A stretch of DNA of 27,663 nucleotides from Strigomonas culicis (GCA_000482145.1 AUXH01000214.1:1-27663); one strand, 5' to 3'; numbered from the stretch's first letter, positions 1 through 8,236 are shown. Notes: generated from the letters alone by a model not told the origin. Program-made: numbers and translations.

Positions 1-28
<28 letters not shown>
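1..28. repeat. (GA)n microsatellite at window edge
   Basis: An almost perfect GA dinucleotide run opens the window. It lies in AT-rich non-coding DNA downstream of polymerase copy 1. It may mark an assembly break, since the other end of the window is also next to a dinucleotide repeat. Confidence 0.95.
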
Positions 29-32
<4 letters not shown>

Positions 33-328
33 TATGTGTTGCTGCGTAGATGGAGCATCACAAACACGAGGTCAAATAAATAAACTGGAGCAGTAACAGC
101 AACACAAGAAGGGGAGGGGAGCACAGTTCTTTTTTTTTTGGTATGTGTGCATGTCTGTAACATGCGCGGTAACATTTTACATGCACCCTACGCGGGCGTC
201 ATGGCATGCCAACACAGCATTTACCTACACGACACTGAGCAAGCAAACAATAATAAAAAAGTGAATGGTACAAGAAAAGGAAGTACAAGTAGGTGAGTGA
301 GTTGATGGGTGTGAATAAAGTACAGGGA

Positions 329-353
329 TAATATATATATATATATATATTAT
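329..353. repeat. (AT)n microsatellite
   Basis: About eleven AT units in a row in the spacer downstream of polymerase copy 1. Confidence 0.95.
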
Positions 354-419
354 TAGGAACAAAATAGTGTACAGTAATGGTGGGAAAGTTTATACGTGTG
401 ATTGGAGTTGACAAAGAAA

Positions 420-438
420 GGGGGAGGGGGGGGGGAGG
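420..438. repeat. Guanine-rich run (C-rich in the transcript)
   Basis: The plus strand reads G5-A-G10-A-GG, about 30 bases past the stop codon of polymerase copy 1. In the minus-strand transcript this is a C-rich pyrimidine run in the presumed 3' UTR. The plus strand could form a G-quadruplex. Confidence 0.8.
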
Positions 439-468
439 TCTCCCACCGGCCTCGCTCGTTCTGCAATC

Positions 469-2622
469 CTAGTGCGCCACTGCTTTTCTCTTCTGCCGCT
501 TTACCGCCTTGTCGGCCCTCTTCACGAGCACCGGACTGCTGCGCTTCTCTCGCTTCGCATTCGTCCCTTTTCGCGAAGAAGCAGTAGACGCTGCGGCCGA
601 CGAGGCTCTCGAGGAGGTCCGCTTCGCGCGCGGTGCCTTTCCTGTGTGATCCGCGAACACGTAGGACTGCCCGCCTTGCTTCATGAAGGCGGTCGCCCGT
701 TTCACCGCCTCTGCACTGTCCTGCGCACTCGTCAGGCGCGTGAGGCGTACGCCCACCAGGCGGATACGATTGAAGTCGAACGGCTTGCGGTAATAAGATT
801 TGGCGGTGGCACTGCTGCGGCCTTTGGACTTGTTCAGCGGAGTTCTTTTTCTCTTCGTTGCGGCACTCGTCGTCTTCTTCCCAACCTTCTCCTTCTCGCG
901 TGCCTCCCGCAAGGCCGCCAGCGTCTCCCGCAAGATGAGCTGCTTGCAGCCGTCGAGGATGTCCTTCATGTCGTTTGTCTTCTCTGGCAAGTTGAAGCTG
1001 TAGGTCTGCGTCTCAAAGTATATGTTCTTCACGACGAGCTGCACTTGCTGCGCCACCAGGTGCTCCCGCAGCAGCGTCTCCTGCGCGCCCTTCACAAGGT
1101 GAAGCAGAACGTTCTGCAGCTTGCGACCAAACTGCTCCCGCTTCATGCTTTCGCTGAGTGTGATTTCCTTCGCGATGGACTTGCGCGGCGGCCCGCCGCC
1201 GATGGCGAAGGGCGACGGCGACGGCAGTGGCGCGGACGACGCCGCGGCGCTGGTGCGCACCGGGCCCTCCCTCAGCACCCGCTCGCGGACGGCCTGCTGC
1301 TGCGCACGCAGCTGCAGGGCGTCCAGCGCACGGTCGACGTGCGTCCTCATGAGCCCCAGCCCAGCCGAGAGATAGAAGCGGAACGTCTTGGAGTCCCCGC
1401 CAAACAGATAGTAGAGCAGGTCCTTGTGCGTCCGCATGTCGCCGCAGTGGAGAACGCCGAGCGCCTTGAGCTTCTTCTCCTGCGCGAAGCCGATGCCGCT
1501 CACTTCTCGCACCGGCAACGTCGCCATGTACCGCAGCACCTCGTCGCGCGTCGTGAAGTCGAGGTAGTGCTGGCCGTTGGGCTTGTTCACGTTACTGGCG
1601 AGCTTGCTGAAGGCCGGCGTCGGGCCGATGCCGCCGCTGCAGGTGAGCTGCGTGGCGCGCAGGACAGCGGCGCGGATCTCCGCGCAGAGGGCCTCCGGCG
1701 TGAGCAGCTGCGGCGACCGCTGCTTCGCCCGCCGCCGCCGCGTGTTCTCCTTGTGGAGGTAGTCCGTCACGTTGATGGTCATCTCGTCCAGCCCAACGGA
1801 CACGAAGAGCGGGTCGTACGCCGCGACGATACGGCGAATGCCCCCCGCCTCCGCCTTGTACCGCTCCATGTCCACGGGGACAAGCACCAGCTCCGGGCAC
1901 AGCCGCTTCGCGATGAAGCCCGGCATGCCGCTGCGCACGCCGTACTGCCGCGCAATGTAGTTGCTCGTGCTGAGCATGGACTTGCTGCCCACCGCGAAGG
2001 GCACGTCCTTGAGCGCCGGGTTCTTCTTCTCCTCGACGGCCGCGTAGAACATGTCCATGTCGATATGCACAAAGACCAGCTTCTTGGTTGCCGCTCCCGT
2101 CGGCGTGCCAGCACGACGACGGTGACTGCCCGACTCTGTCCCGTCCTTGTCCGCCGCGACGGGCGTGCTGAAGGTGCGTGTGGCCTCCAGCTCCGCCTCA
2201 ATGCGCGCCGTCTCGGCGGCGATGGCACGCCGCTCCGCCGGCGACAGGCGGTGGTAGAAGTGCTCCGCCTTCTCGAGCACCACCGCGTTGCGGGCATCGC
2301 GCTCCTGCTGCTTCTGCGCCTTGTGCTTCGTGAAGCGCGACCCGCGAGAGGCCTCTGCGATGACACTCTCCACGTAGAGCTTGTCCACCTGCTGCAACCC
2401 AGCCTTGGAGGCGTCGTACTCCATGTCAAGGGACGCATTGAGCTGCGATGGCGCCTTCTTGTTTGCCCCGCTCTGCCTGCCACTCGCCTTGCTCGTGCTT
2501 GCGCGCCGTGGCTGAGAGGACGACCCACGCTTTGACTTTCCCTTGACGGAGCCCCGCAGCGTGGCGACGCCTTTCGCTAACGTCTTGGCAAGCGCAGAGA
2601 CAGCGCGTCTACTTCGGTACAT
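469..2622 (-). CDS. POLK: DNA polymerase kappa-like, copy 1 (717 aa; predicted mitochondrial)
   Basis: A Y-family (DinB/kappa) translesion DNA polymerase, which extends primers across damaged template bases. The kappa-type N-clasp (KAGLQQVDK and following) lies at residues 73-150. The palm/fingers motif HIDMDMFYAAVE gives catalytic D188, with Y193 at the steric-gate position, and GLDE supplies D279 and E280. A thumb helix-hairpin-helix (VSGIGFAQEKKLKALGV) spans about 374-390. The little finger starts near RKSIAKE (about 480) and is split by a Lys/Arg-rich insertion at about 571-615 before RLVGVRL. The first 65 residues have no acidic residue and are rich in Arg, Lys, Ser and Ala, like a mitochondrial presequence. 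T. cruzi Pol kappa is reported to be mitochondrial. The tail is basic and has no PCNA box. The start is an ATG about 94 nt below a good splice acceptor. Part of the catalytic core is identical in DNA to copy 3. Confidence 0.93.
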   Translation of the reverse strand: MYRSRRAVSALAKTLAKGVATLRGSVKGKSKRGSSSQPRRASTSKASGRQSGANKKAPSQLNASLDMEYDASKAGLQQVDKLYVESVIAEASRGSRFTKHKAQKQQERDARNAVVLEKAEHFYHRLSPAERRAIAAETARIEAELEATRTFSTPVAADKDGTESGSHRRRAGTPTGAATKKLVFVHIDMDMFYAAVEEKKNPALKDVPFAVGSKSMLSTSNYIARQYGVRSGMPGFIAKRLCPELVLVPVDMERYKAEAGGIRRIVAAYDPLFVSVGLDEMTINVTDYLHKENTRRRRAKQRSPQLLTPEALCAEIRAAVLRATQLTCSGGIGPTPAFSKLASNVNKPNGQHYLDFTTRDEVLRYMATLPVREVSGIGFAQEKKLKALGVLHCGDMRTHKDLLYYLFGGDSKTFRFYLSAGLGLMRTHVDRALDALQLRAQQQAVRERVLREGPVRTSAAASSAPLPSPSPFAIGGGPPRKSIAKEITLSESMKREQFGRKLQNVLLHLVKGAQETLLREHLVAQQVQLVVKNIYFETQTYSFNLPEKTNDMKDILDGCKQLILRETLAALREAREKEKVGKKTTSAATKRKRTPLNKSKGRSSATAKSYYRKPFDFNRIRLVGVRLTRLTSAQDSAEAVKRATAFMKQGGQSYVFADHTGKAPRAKRTSSRASSAAASTASSRKGTNAKREKRSSPVLVKRADKAVKRQKRKAVAH

Positions 2623-2715
2623 AACGATCTCCGCGTTCTTCCTTTTTCTTTTGTTGTTGTTTTTAGAAAAACCTTGTTGTTGTAATGATATACGTGAATG
2701 AAAAAAGAAAAAAAA

Positions 2716-2756
2716 ACTATCATTTGTAAGGAAAGAAAAAGGGGAAATGAGAAGAA
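2716..2756 (-). promoter_or_regulatory. Trans-splice acceptor for polymerase copy 1
   Basis: On the minus strand a pyrimidine tract (complement of 2728-2756, one interruption) is followed by AG at 2717-2716. This gives a 5' UTR of about 93 nt. A second AG at 2674-2673 follows another T-rich tract and could also be used. Confidence 0.6.
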
Positions 2757-3051
2757 CAATAATAATATGCTATGCACACCATTTTGTTCTGCTTTCATTT
2801 AGAGTTGGTAACCCTGATAGGCCGTTGTGTGTCTGTATGTCTGTAGGCACTGTCCAATGTTCATTGTGGTTTGTTCCTTCTTATTCTTACTTATCATGCG
2901 CACACTCACACTTATTCTATGGTGGTTATCAAGTGCAATTAGTATGTCCTTCTATGTAAGGGTGTATCTTTTTCATGTGTGTTTTCATTTTCCTTTGTTT
3001 TCGTGAATTGTCAATAAAAAAGTGCAATGGAAACACAGTACTTTTTTGCTC

Positions 3052-3180
3052 TATGTTTTTTCTTTCTTTCTTTTTCTTTTTATCGGCATAACTAAGCATC
3101 TCTTTCTCTCTTCTCTCTTAACGGAGAAAGAAATGAAAAAAAAAAGACAAAAAAAAAGGAAAAAAAGAAAGAGAAGAACG
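3052..3180. repeat. Pyrimidine block followed by purine block
   Basis: The plus strand is pyrimidine-rich over about 3052-3120 and purine-rich over about 3121-3180. The two halves could partly pair as a long imperfect hairpin. In the minus-strand transcript the pyrimidine half starts about 24 nt after the stop codon of polymerase copy 2, unusually close for a tract used in trans-splicing. Confidence 0.75.
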
Positions 3181-3203
3181 ACGAAAACCTACTATATCAC
3201 AGT

Positions 3204-5135
3204 TCACTTCTTCTTCTTATTCTTCGCCGTGGCGGAGGCTGCTGCCTTCTTCACTTGCTTCTTCTTGGATGCAACCGTGGCACTGCTGCTACTCGCCGCG
3301 GCGGCGGCCGCCGCGCTGCAGCTCTTCTTGCCGCTACCGTACCCCTTCCCGGTTGCCTGGTTCAGCGAGGGAGAGAGCTTCACGTACTTCCTGTGGTGCT
3401 CGCGCGGGTGCGGCGGGTCGCCAAAGTCGTCCTCCTTCTCCATGCCCTTCTTGGGCGAGCCCGCCACGACGGCGCCGGGGATCGGTAGGATGGCGGCGAC
3501 GGCCGGCGTCACCACAGGCACCGCCGGCTCCCCCTTTGCCTTTGCGCTCGCCTGCTTCTGCTCCTCCACCTGCTGGTAGTACACGTCCATCGGCACGAGC
3601 TGCTGGAGCCGCACGCCGACGAGGCGCAGGTCGCCGAACTCCTCGAGGTGGGGCTGCAGCAGCTTGTTGCCGGCTTCGAGCCACATCTTGAGGTCGTAGT
3701 TCGGCCGTTCCATGTTGATGGAGAACTGCGCCGTGTCGTAGTTGCGGTACTTAATCACTAGCTTCAGCTGCCGCGCAAAGATGTGGTCGCGCACACACAT
3801 GTAGTGGCACTTCTCGAGCAGCCGGCGGAACAGCTTCTTCAGTGCCTCGCGCGAGGGCAGCGGGTCCGAGAAGGAGCTCTCCTTTCCAATCGACTTGCGC
3901 GTCGCCGCGTCCTTCAGGCGCAGGTTCTTGAGCTTCACCGGCGTGGACGCCTCCGTGCTGCCGCTGGCGGCGGTGCGCTGCATCGCGGCTATGTTGTTGC
4001 ATCGTTGGGTCGTCAGCGTCTTGGTCTCCGCGACGCCGAGGCCGACGCTGAGGTAGTGGAGAAAGGTCTTCTCCGTGAAGAGGTAGTGGAGCTTGCTCTT
4101 GTGGGTGAGGAAGTCGCCGCACACCTTGATGCCGAGGGCGTTGAGGATCTGCTCCTGCGCAAAGCCGATGCCGGGGATCTGCCGCAGCGGGACCTTCTTC
4201 ATGTACTGGATCACCTCCTTGCTGTTCGGCAGCGAGATGATGTGCTGGCCGTTCGGCTTGTTCATGTTGCTCGCGATCTTCGCGAGCACGGAGGTCGGGG
4301 CGACGCCGCCGCTGCAGGTGAGGCCCGTCTTGCGCAGCACCTCCTCGCGGAAGAGCGTGCAGATCTTCTCGGCCGAGATGCGGTACTTGTTCTTCTCATT
4401 GAACTGGTCAATGTAGTCCGTCACGTCCATCGTCAGCTCGTCGAGCCCGATGGAGACAAAGTAGGGGTCGTACACCATCGCGATCTGACGGATAATGTTC
4501 GCCTCCCGCTCGTAGCTCTTGAAGTCCGTCGGGATGATCTTCAGCTCCGGGCACAGCCGCTTCGCGATGAAGCCCGGCATGCCGCTGCGCACGCCGTACT
4601 GCCGCGCAATGTAGTTGCTCGTGCTGAGCATGGTGTTGTTGCCGACGGCGAAAGGGATGTGCTTCAGCTGCGGGTTCTTCTTCTCCTCGACGGCCGCGTA
4701 GAACATGTCCATGTCGAGGTGGATGTAGCGCCGCTTGAGGTTCCGCGCGGCCTCGAGCTCCGCCTCGAACGCGTCCACCTTCTTCTTGATGCGGCTCTTC
4801 TCCTCCGCGGAGACCTTCTCGTCGTAGTGCTTCGACTTCTTGAGGAGCTTCTCAATCTTGGCGTTGCGCTCCATCTCCTTCTGCTGCTCCTTGCGGTAGA
4901 AGGGCGAGCCCTCGCTCGCCTCCTGGATCACGCGCTGCACGTGCTCCTTGTCTACCATCTGCAGCCCGGCCTTGGACGCATCGAAGCGGATCTTGCCGCC
5001 GGCGGGCGCCTTGCTCCCGCTGCCGCTCGCGGCGGCGCCGGCGTGGTGGCGCTGGTGGCTGCTATGCGCGGCGGCGGCGGCCGCGGCGGCGATCTTCTTC
5101 TTGGGCGAAAGAAGCAAGAGCGCGCGACGCAACAT
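3204..5135 (-). CDS. POLK: DNA polymerase kappa-like, copy 2 (643 aa; predicted mitochondrial)
   Basis: Second tandem Pol kappa paralogue, with the same domain order as copy 1. The N-clasp (KAGLQMVDK) is at about 55-131. HLDMDMFYAAVE gives D141 and the Y146 steric-gate position, and GLDE gives D232 and E233. The helix-hairpin-helix IPGIGFAQEQILNALGI is at 320-336. The little finger runs from RKSIGKE (413) to RLVGVRL (504-510). The N-terminus MLRRALLLLS plus a Lys cluster resembles a kinetoplastid mitochondrial presequence. It is followed by an eight-residue alanine run (16-23). The C-terminal tail is Ala/Ser/Lys-rich, with a second alanine run near residue 605 and a terminal KKKK. No PCNA-binding box is visible. 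The linker before the little finger is shorter than in copy 3. Outside the catalytic core it differs clearly from copies 1 and 3, so the duplications are old or fast-evolving. Confidence 0.93.
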   Translation of the reverse strand: MLRRALLLLSPKKKIAAAAAAAAHSSHQRHHAGAAASGSGSKAPAGGKIRFDASKAGLQMVDKEHVQRVIQEASEGSPFYRKEQQKEMERNAKIEKLLKKSKHYDEKVSAEEKSRIKKKVDAFEAELEAARNLKRRYIHLDMDMFYAAVEEKKNPQLKHIPFAVGNNTMLSTSNYIARQYGVRSGMPGFIAKRLCPELKIIPTDFKSYEREANIIRQIAMVYDPYFVSIGLDELTMDVTDYIDQFNEKNKYRISAEKICTLFREEVLRKTGLTCSGGVAPTSVLAKIASNMNKPNGQHIISLPNSKEVIQYMKKVPLRQIPGIGFAQEQILNALGIKVCGDFLTHKSKLHYLFTEKTFLHYLSVGLGVAETKTLTTQRCNNIAAMQRTAASGSTEASTPVKLKNLRLKDAATRKSIGKESSFSDPLPSREALKKLFRRLLEKCHYMCVRDHIFARQLKLVIKYRNYDTAQFSINMERPNYDLKMWLEAGNKLLQPHLEEFGDLRLVGVRLQQLVPMDVYYQQVEEQKQASAKAKGEPAVPVVTPAVAAILPIPGAVVAGSPKKGMEKEDDFGDPPHPREHHRKYVKLSPSLNQATGKGYGSGKKSCSAAAAAAASSSSATVASKKKQVKKAAASATAKNKKKK

Positions 5136-5448
5136 GAGCGATGTATCGTGTGCTGTATGTATGGAGTTGAGAATAGTGGTTCTATTGTTTTATTCTCTTG
5201 ATGTTCTATATGCTTCTATACACGATTACCTTGTTGTAGAAAGGAAGAGAATGAACAAACAGTACTGTTTTTTCAAACAAGAAATTCCATTGAAAGCGCT
5301 AAAAAAAGAAACGAAGAGGACACACATGATAACAATATATATTACTGCTTTTTTTTTGTTTTGAATGAAGAGCAATAGTATTACACTTTATCGTTGCGAT
5401 TTGTAGCCTCATTTGCAGTGAGCTCTTCACGGAACGAGAAGTGCCGTG
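5136..5448. other. Spacer between polymerase copies 2 and 3
   Basis: AT-rich, holding the splice acceptor of copy 2 at 5230-5255 and the presumed 3' UTR of copy 3. Nothing else is recognised. Confidence 0.6.
5230..5255 (-). promoter_or_regulatory. Trans-splice acceptor for polymerase copy 2
   Basis: A minus-strand pyrimidine tract (complement of 5238-5251) is followed by ACAACAAG with AG at 5231-5230, about 95 nt before the ATG. Confidence 0.65.
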
Positions 5449-7731
5449 TTATTCAATAATCACCACATAGTCGTCCACATCGCTCCCACCATCTGCATCT
5501 TCCGTCTTTGCATGGCGATCGGTGGCGGTGGTGCTGCCGCATCCCCCGGCCTGCTGCTCACCGCCTTTCGACTGAAAGAAGTGCTCCAGTGTCGCGGGCG
5601 CGTGGTGCGACAGCTGACTGGAGGAGTCAATCGTAATATAGCAGTTCTCTTCCGTGGTGCCCACGTCCAGGTCCAGTGCGAGGGAGGAGGAAGCGGAAGA
5701 GGAGGTTCTCACGCTTTCCTTTCCACTCTCACTCAGAACGTAGTACAAGCGCTCCTCACCGCCGTGTGAACGACCCGGCCGCGAGTCCTCCTTGTGGTCT
5801 TCCGTCTGTGCCCGCTTCGCTTTATCCTGCTGAAAGAAGTACTGTAGCGTTCGCTGGTTGGGCACGCCCTCGCCGGACGGCGTGTGCGCAAACCATCTCT
5901 GGTAGGCGCAGAGGTGCACCTTAGAGATGAGCTTCTCGAGGCGGACCCCCAGCAGGCGGTACTGCGCGTAGTGCTCCACAACGGGCGCCAGCACCGCGTG
6001 GAGGTTGTACTTCAGCACCTCGTACTGGTCCGTGTAGAACTTGTTTTCAAACTCGTAAACGAGCGCCGCTGGGCCTTCGCCGTCGGACGGCGGCGCCTCC
6101 GGTGCCGCGGTGGGGAAGGGCGTGATGAGCTTGCTGTACTGCTTCACCTCGAAGGTGACCTGCTTCAGCTTAACGACGATGTGGCCGCAGAGCAGCTCCT
6201 TGCGATGGAGCACCTCGATGCTATCCCGCAGGCAGCGCAGCGCCAGGTCCTCGAGCTCCACGCGGCTCTTCAGGTTGTAGAAGGTGCGCTCGTGCCCGAC
6301 GGACTTGCGACTGAAGGAGTGAAAGATGCGGTCGTAGGCGCGCTGCTGGTCTGGGGGGCCCGTGCTGCGGCTGTGCTCGCGACTGGGGCTCCGTGCCCTG
6401 TCGGCGCTGCTGCTGCCGCTGCGGCTCGTGCCGGCGTCGTCGCCGCCCGCACTCGCGGCGCCGGAGGGCGCCTCCCCAACCTCTCGTTTCTTTCTCTTCT
6501 TGTCCCGCTTGTCGCGGTGTCTACTGTAGAAGTCAAACATGCCGCAGACGCCCAGGGAGGCGCCAAACAGGAAGAGGAAAGTCTTGCGCGTGAAGAGGAT
6601 GTACAGCTTGAGCTTCTCGCGGTAGACGTCGCCCATGGTGCGGATGCCGATGCCGTGCAGCAGCTGCTCCGTCGACTCGCCGATGCCGGGTATCTCTCGG
6701 ACACTCGTGTCCCGCAGGAAGTTCATGACCGCCTCGTGGGTGAAGAGCGGCAACAGGAGCTGCCCGTTCGGCTTGTTCACGTTGCTGGCGAACTTGGCGA
6801 AGGTGGGAGAGATGCCGATACCAGCGCTACACGTCAGCCCCGTCTCCTCGTGCACCTCCGCGCGCACGCGCGCAACGACGTCGGCCGCCTTGTCATAGTA
6901 CTGCGCCACGCGGGACTTCTCCTCCTCCTCCACCCCCTCACGCGCTTCGCGTTCTGCCTGTTGCAGCGCGGTGTGCACATAGGACCCAATCTCCATCGTG
7001 AGCTCGTCCCAGCCCAGTGAGACCAAGTGCGCGTCGTAGCGGCGACAGACTGCCTGGAACACGGCACTCTCCTCCCCGTAGCGCTTGTAGTCCGTCGGGA
7101 TGATCTGCAGCTCCGGGCACAGCCGCTTCGCGATGAAGCCCGGCATGCCGCTGCGCACGCCGTACTGCCGCGCAATGTAGTTGCTCGTGCTGAGCATGGA
7201 CTTGCTGCCCACCGCGAAGGGCACGTCCTTGAGCGCCGGGTTCTTCTTCTCCTCGACGGCCGCGTAGAACATGTCCATGTCGATATGCACAAAGATGCGA
7301 ATGGGATCGGGTGGCGTCAGTGCCGCGCTCTCCTCCTGCCGCAGCTGGGGCCAGCTGTTGAACACTTCCATGTCACGATAAGGTGTCTGTGCCAGAAGAT
7401 CGGCCTCAATACGCGCCACCTCCGCGACGACCGCTCTGTGGCGCAGCGGGTTCTGCAGCACCTGCTGCTGAAACACCGTTCTTTCCTTGTGAAGGAGCTC
7501 CTCGATCTTCTTTTGTCGCGACTCGCGCTTTCGCTTCTTGTTGTTGTAGAAGGGAGACCCCTTGCTCAGGGTCTCAATGACCTCCTCCACCTGGCGCTTA
7601 TCCACCTTCTGCAGGCCCGCCTTGGTGTTGTCAAAGGCGACAATGGGAGTGTCACGGTCATCCGCGTCGTCGCCTTGGCGTCGCTCTACGACAGGGCGGG
7701 ATGTCTGCTGTCCCCCACTCTGGTGTGCCAT
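5449..7731 (-). CDS. POLK: DNA polymerase kappa-like, copy 3 (760 aa; predicted nuclear, PCNA-binding)
   Basis: Third Pol kappa paralogue. The N-clasp (KAGLQKVDK) is at about 37-115. HIDMDMFYAAVE gives D151 and Y156, and GWDE gives D242 and E243. The helix-hairpin-helix is at about 347-364 and the little finger starts at RKSVGHERTF (475-484). The N-terminus is acidic and hydrophilic, with no presequence. Basic clusters KKRKR (65-69) and RDKRDKKRKKR (406-416) look like nuclear localisation signals. The C-terminus holds QRTLQYFF (626-633), a perfect fit to the PIP box Qxx[LIM]xx[FY][FY], and PATLEHFF (712-719), a degenerate one. It ends DDYVVIIE, a plausible SUMO-interaction motif. The first ATG is at 7731; an in-frame GTG five codons upstream is ignored. 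This is the best candidate for the replication-fork Pol kappa. It shares a 188-bp identical tract with copy 1. Confidence 0.92.
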   Translation of the reverse strand: MAHQSGGQQTSRPVVERRQGDDADDRDTPIVAFDNTKAGLQKVDKRQVEEVIETLSKGSPFYNNKKRKRESRQKKIEELLHKERTVFQQQVLQNPLRHRAVVAEVARIEADLLAQTPYRDMEVFNSWPQLRQEESAALTPPDPIRIFVHIDMDMFYAAVEEKKNPALKDVPFAVGSKSMLSTSNYIARQYGVRSGMPGFIAKRLCPELQIIPTDYKRYGEESAVFQAVCRRYDAHLVSLGWDELTMEIGSYVHTALQQAEREAREGVEEEEKSRVAQYYDKAADVVARVRAEVHEETGLTCSAGIGISPTFAKFASNVNKPNGQLLLPLFTHEAVMNFLRDTSVREIPGIGESTEQLLHGIGIRTMGDVYREKLKLYILFTRKTFLFLFGASLGVCGMFDFYSRHRDKRDKKRKKREVGEAPSGAASAGGDDAGTSRSGSSSADRARSPSREHSRSTGPPDQQRAYDRIFHSFSRKSVGHERTFYNLKSRVELEDLALRCLRDSIEVLHRKELLCGHIVVKLKQVTFEVKQYSKLITPFPTAAPEAPPSDGEGPAALVYEFENKFYTDQYEVLKYNLHAVLAPVVEHYAQYRLLGVRLEKLISKVHLCAYQRWFAHTPSGEGVPNQRTLQYFFQQDKAKRAQTEDHKEDSRPGRSHGGEERLYYVLSESGKESVRTSSSASSSLALDLDVGTTEENCYITIDSSSQLSHHAPATLEHFFQSKGGEQQAGGCGSTTATDRHAKTEDADGGSDVDDYVVIIE

Positions 7732-8236
7732 GGACCACACATGCACACACGAACAATTGAATCTACTACAAGTCTATAAGGGGCGTATAGCACCGTTGAG
7801 AGAGTATGTATCGACTGTCTCTACGGTGTACAAAGAAGCACTGAAAATGGAGACGGGAGGGAAAGAGAAACCCAGTGCATATGGTGCATGTGTATGCATA
7901 CCTTTTTTTTTGCGAGACAAGAAGAAGGCACAGTATACATGCCCGGTAGTCCACCTACCATTATTGATTATATGACTTCGAGACAAAGGAGCAACAAAAA
8001 CAGACGAAAGAGCGCAAACACTCCTTTCACCCTCTGTGAGGCGCCACAGGTAACACATTACTAGTGCACTACCTCTAGTGAAATACATGTATGTGTATAA
8101 AGGATGATAATCATAGTAATAAAGACTTTACCGAAAATAATGTAAAAGAAAGACAATGATGTCGTTATGGGAATATTATCGTTTTTTTTTCGCCCTTTTC
8201 GTAAGTGTGTGTCTGTTTTGAGGACCAGATCTTTGG
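7732..8236. other. Spacer between polymerase copy 3 and the first HAD gene
   Basis: AT-rich non-coding DNA with the splice acceptor of polymerase copy 3 (7841-7870) and the presumed 3' UTR of the HAD gene at 8237. Small open frames here have no recognisable content. Confidence 0.6.
7841..7870 (-). promoter_or_regulatory. Trans-splice acceptor for polymerase copy 3
   Basis: A strong minus-strand pyrimidine tract (complement of 7849-7870) ends in TTTTCAG, with AG at 7842-7841. The resulting 5' UTR is about 109 nt. Confidence 0.75.

Larger units (their letters stand above)
1..468. other. Non-coding spacer downstream of polymerase copy 1
   Basis: AT-rich sequence with no convincing gene. It holds the (GA)n run at the edge, an (AT)n run near 329-353 and a guanine-rich run at 420-438. 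The part next to 469 should be the 3' UTR of polymerase copy 1. The short open frames here have low-complexity, biased translations and are not supported. Confidence 0.6.
2623..3203. other. Spacer between polymerase copies 1 and 2
   Basis: AT-rich, with no supportable gene. It holds the splice acceptor of copy 1 (2716-2756) and, just past the stop of copy 2, a long purine-rich stretch (3121-3180) next to a pyrimidine-rich stretch (3052-3120). The open frame at 3022-3579 plus is low-complexity, runs into the antisense of copy 2 and is not believed. Confidence 0.6.

Noticed and set aside
472..2535. 687-aa open frame on the plus strand opposite Pol kappa copy 1 (similar ones at 3783-5201, 5884-7020, 8462-9415, 16206-17324)
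   Set aside because: Antisense shadows caused by GC-rich third codon positions; translations are Arg/Leu/His/Val-rich, match no family, and the real gene lies on the other strand.
3022..3579. 185-aa plus-strand open frame beginning in the spacer
   Set aside because: Phe/Lys runs come from pyrimidine and purine tracts, and the second half is antisense to Pol kappa copy 2.
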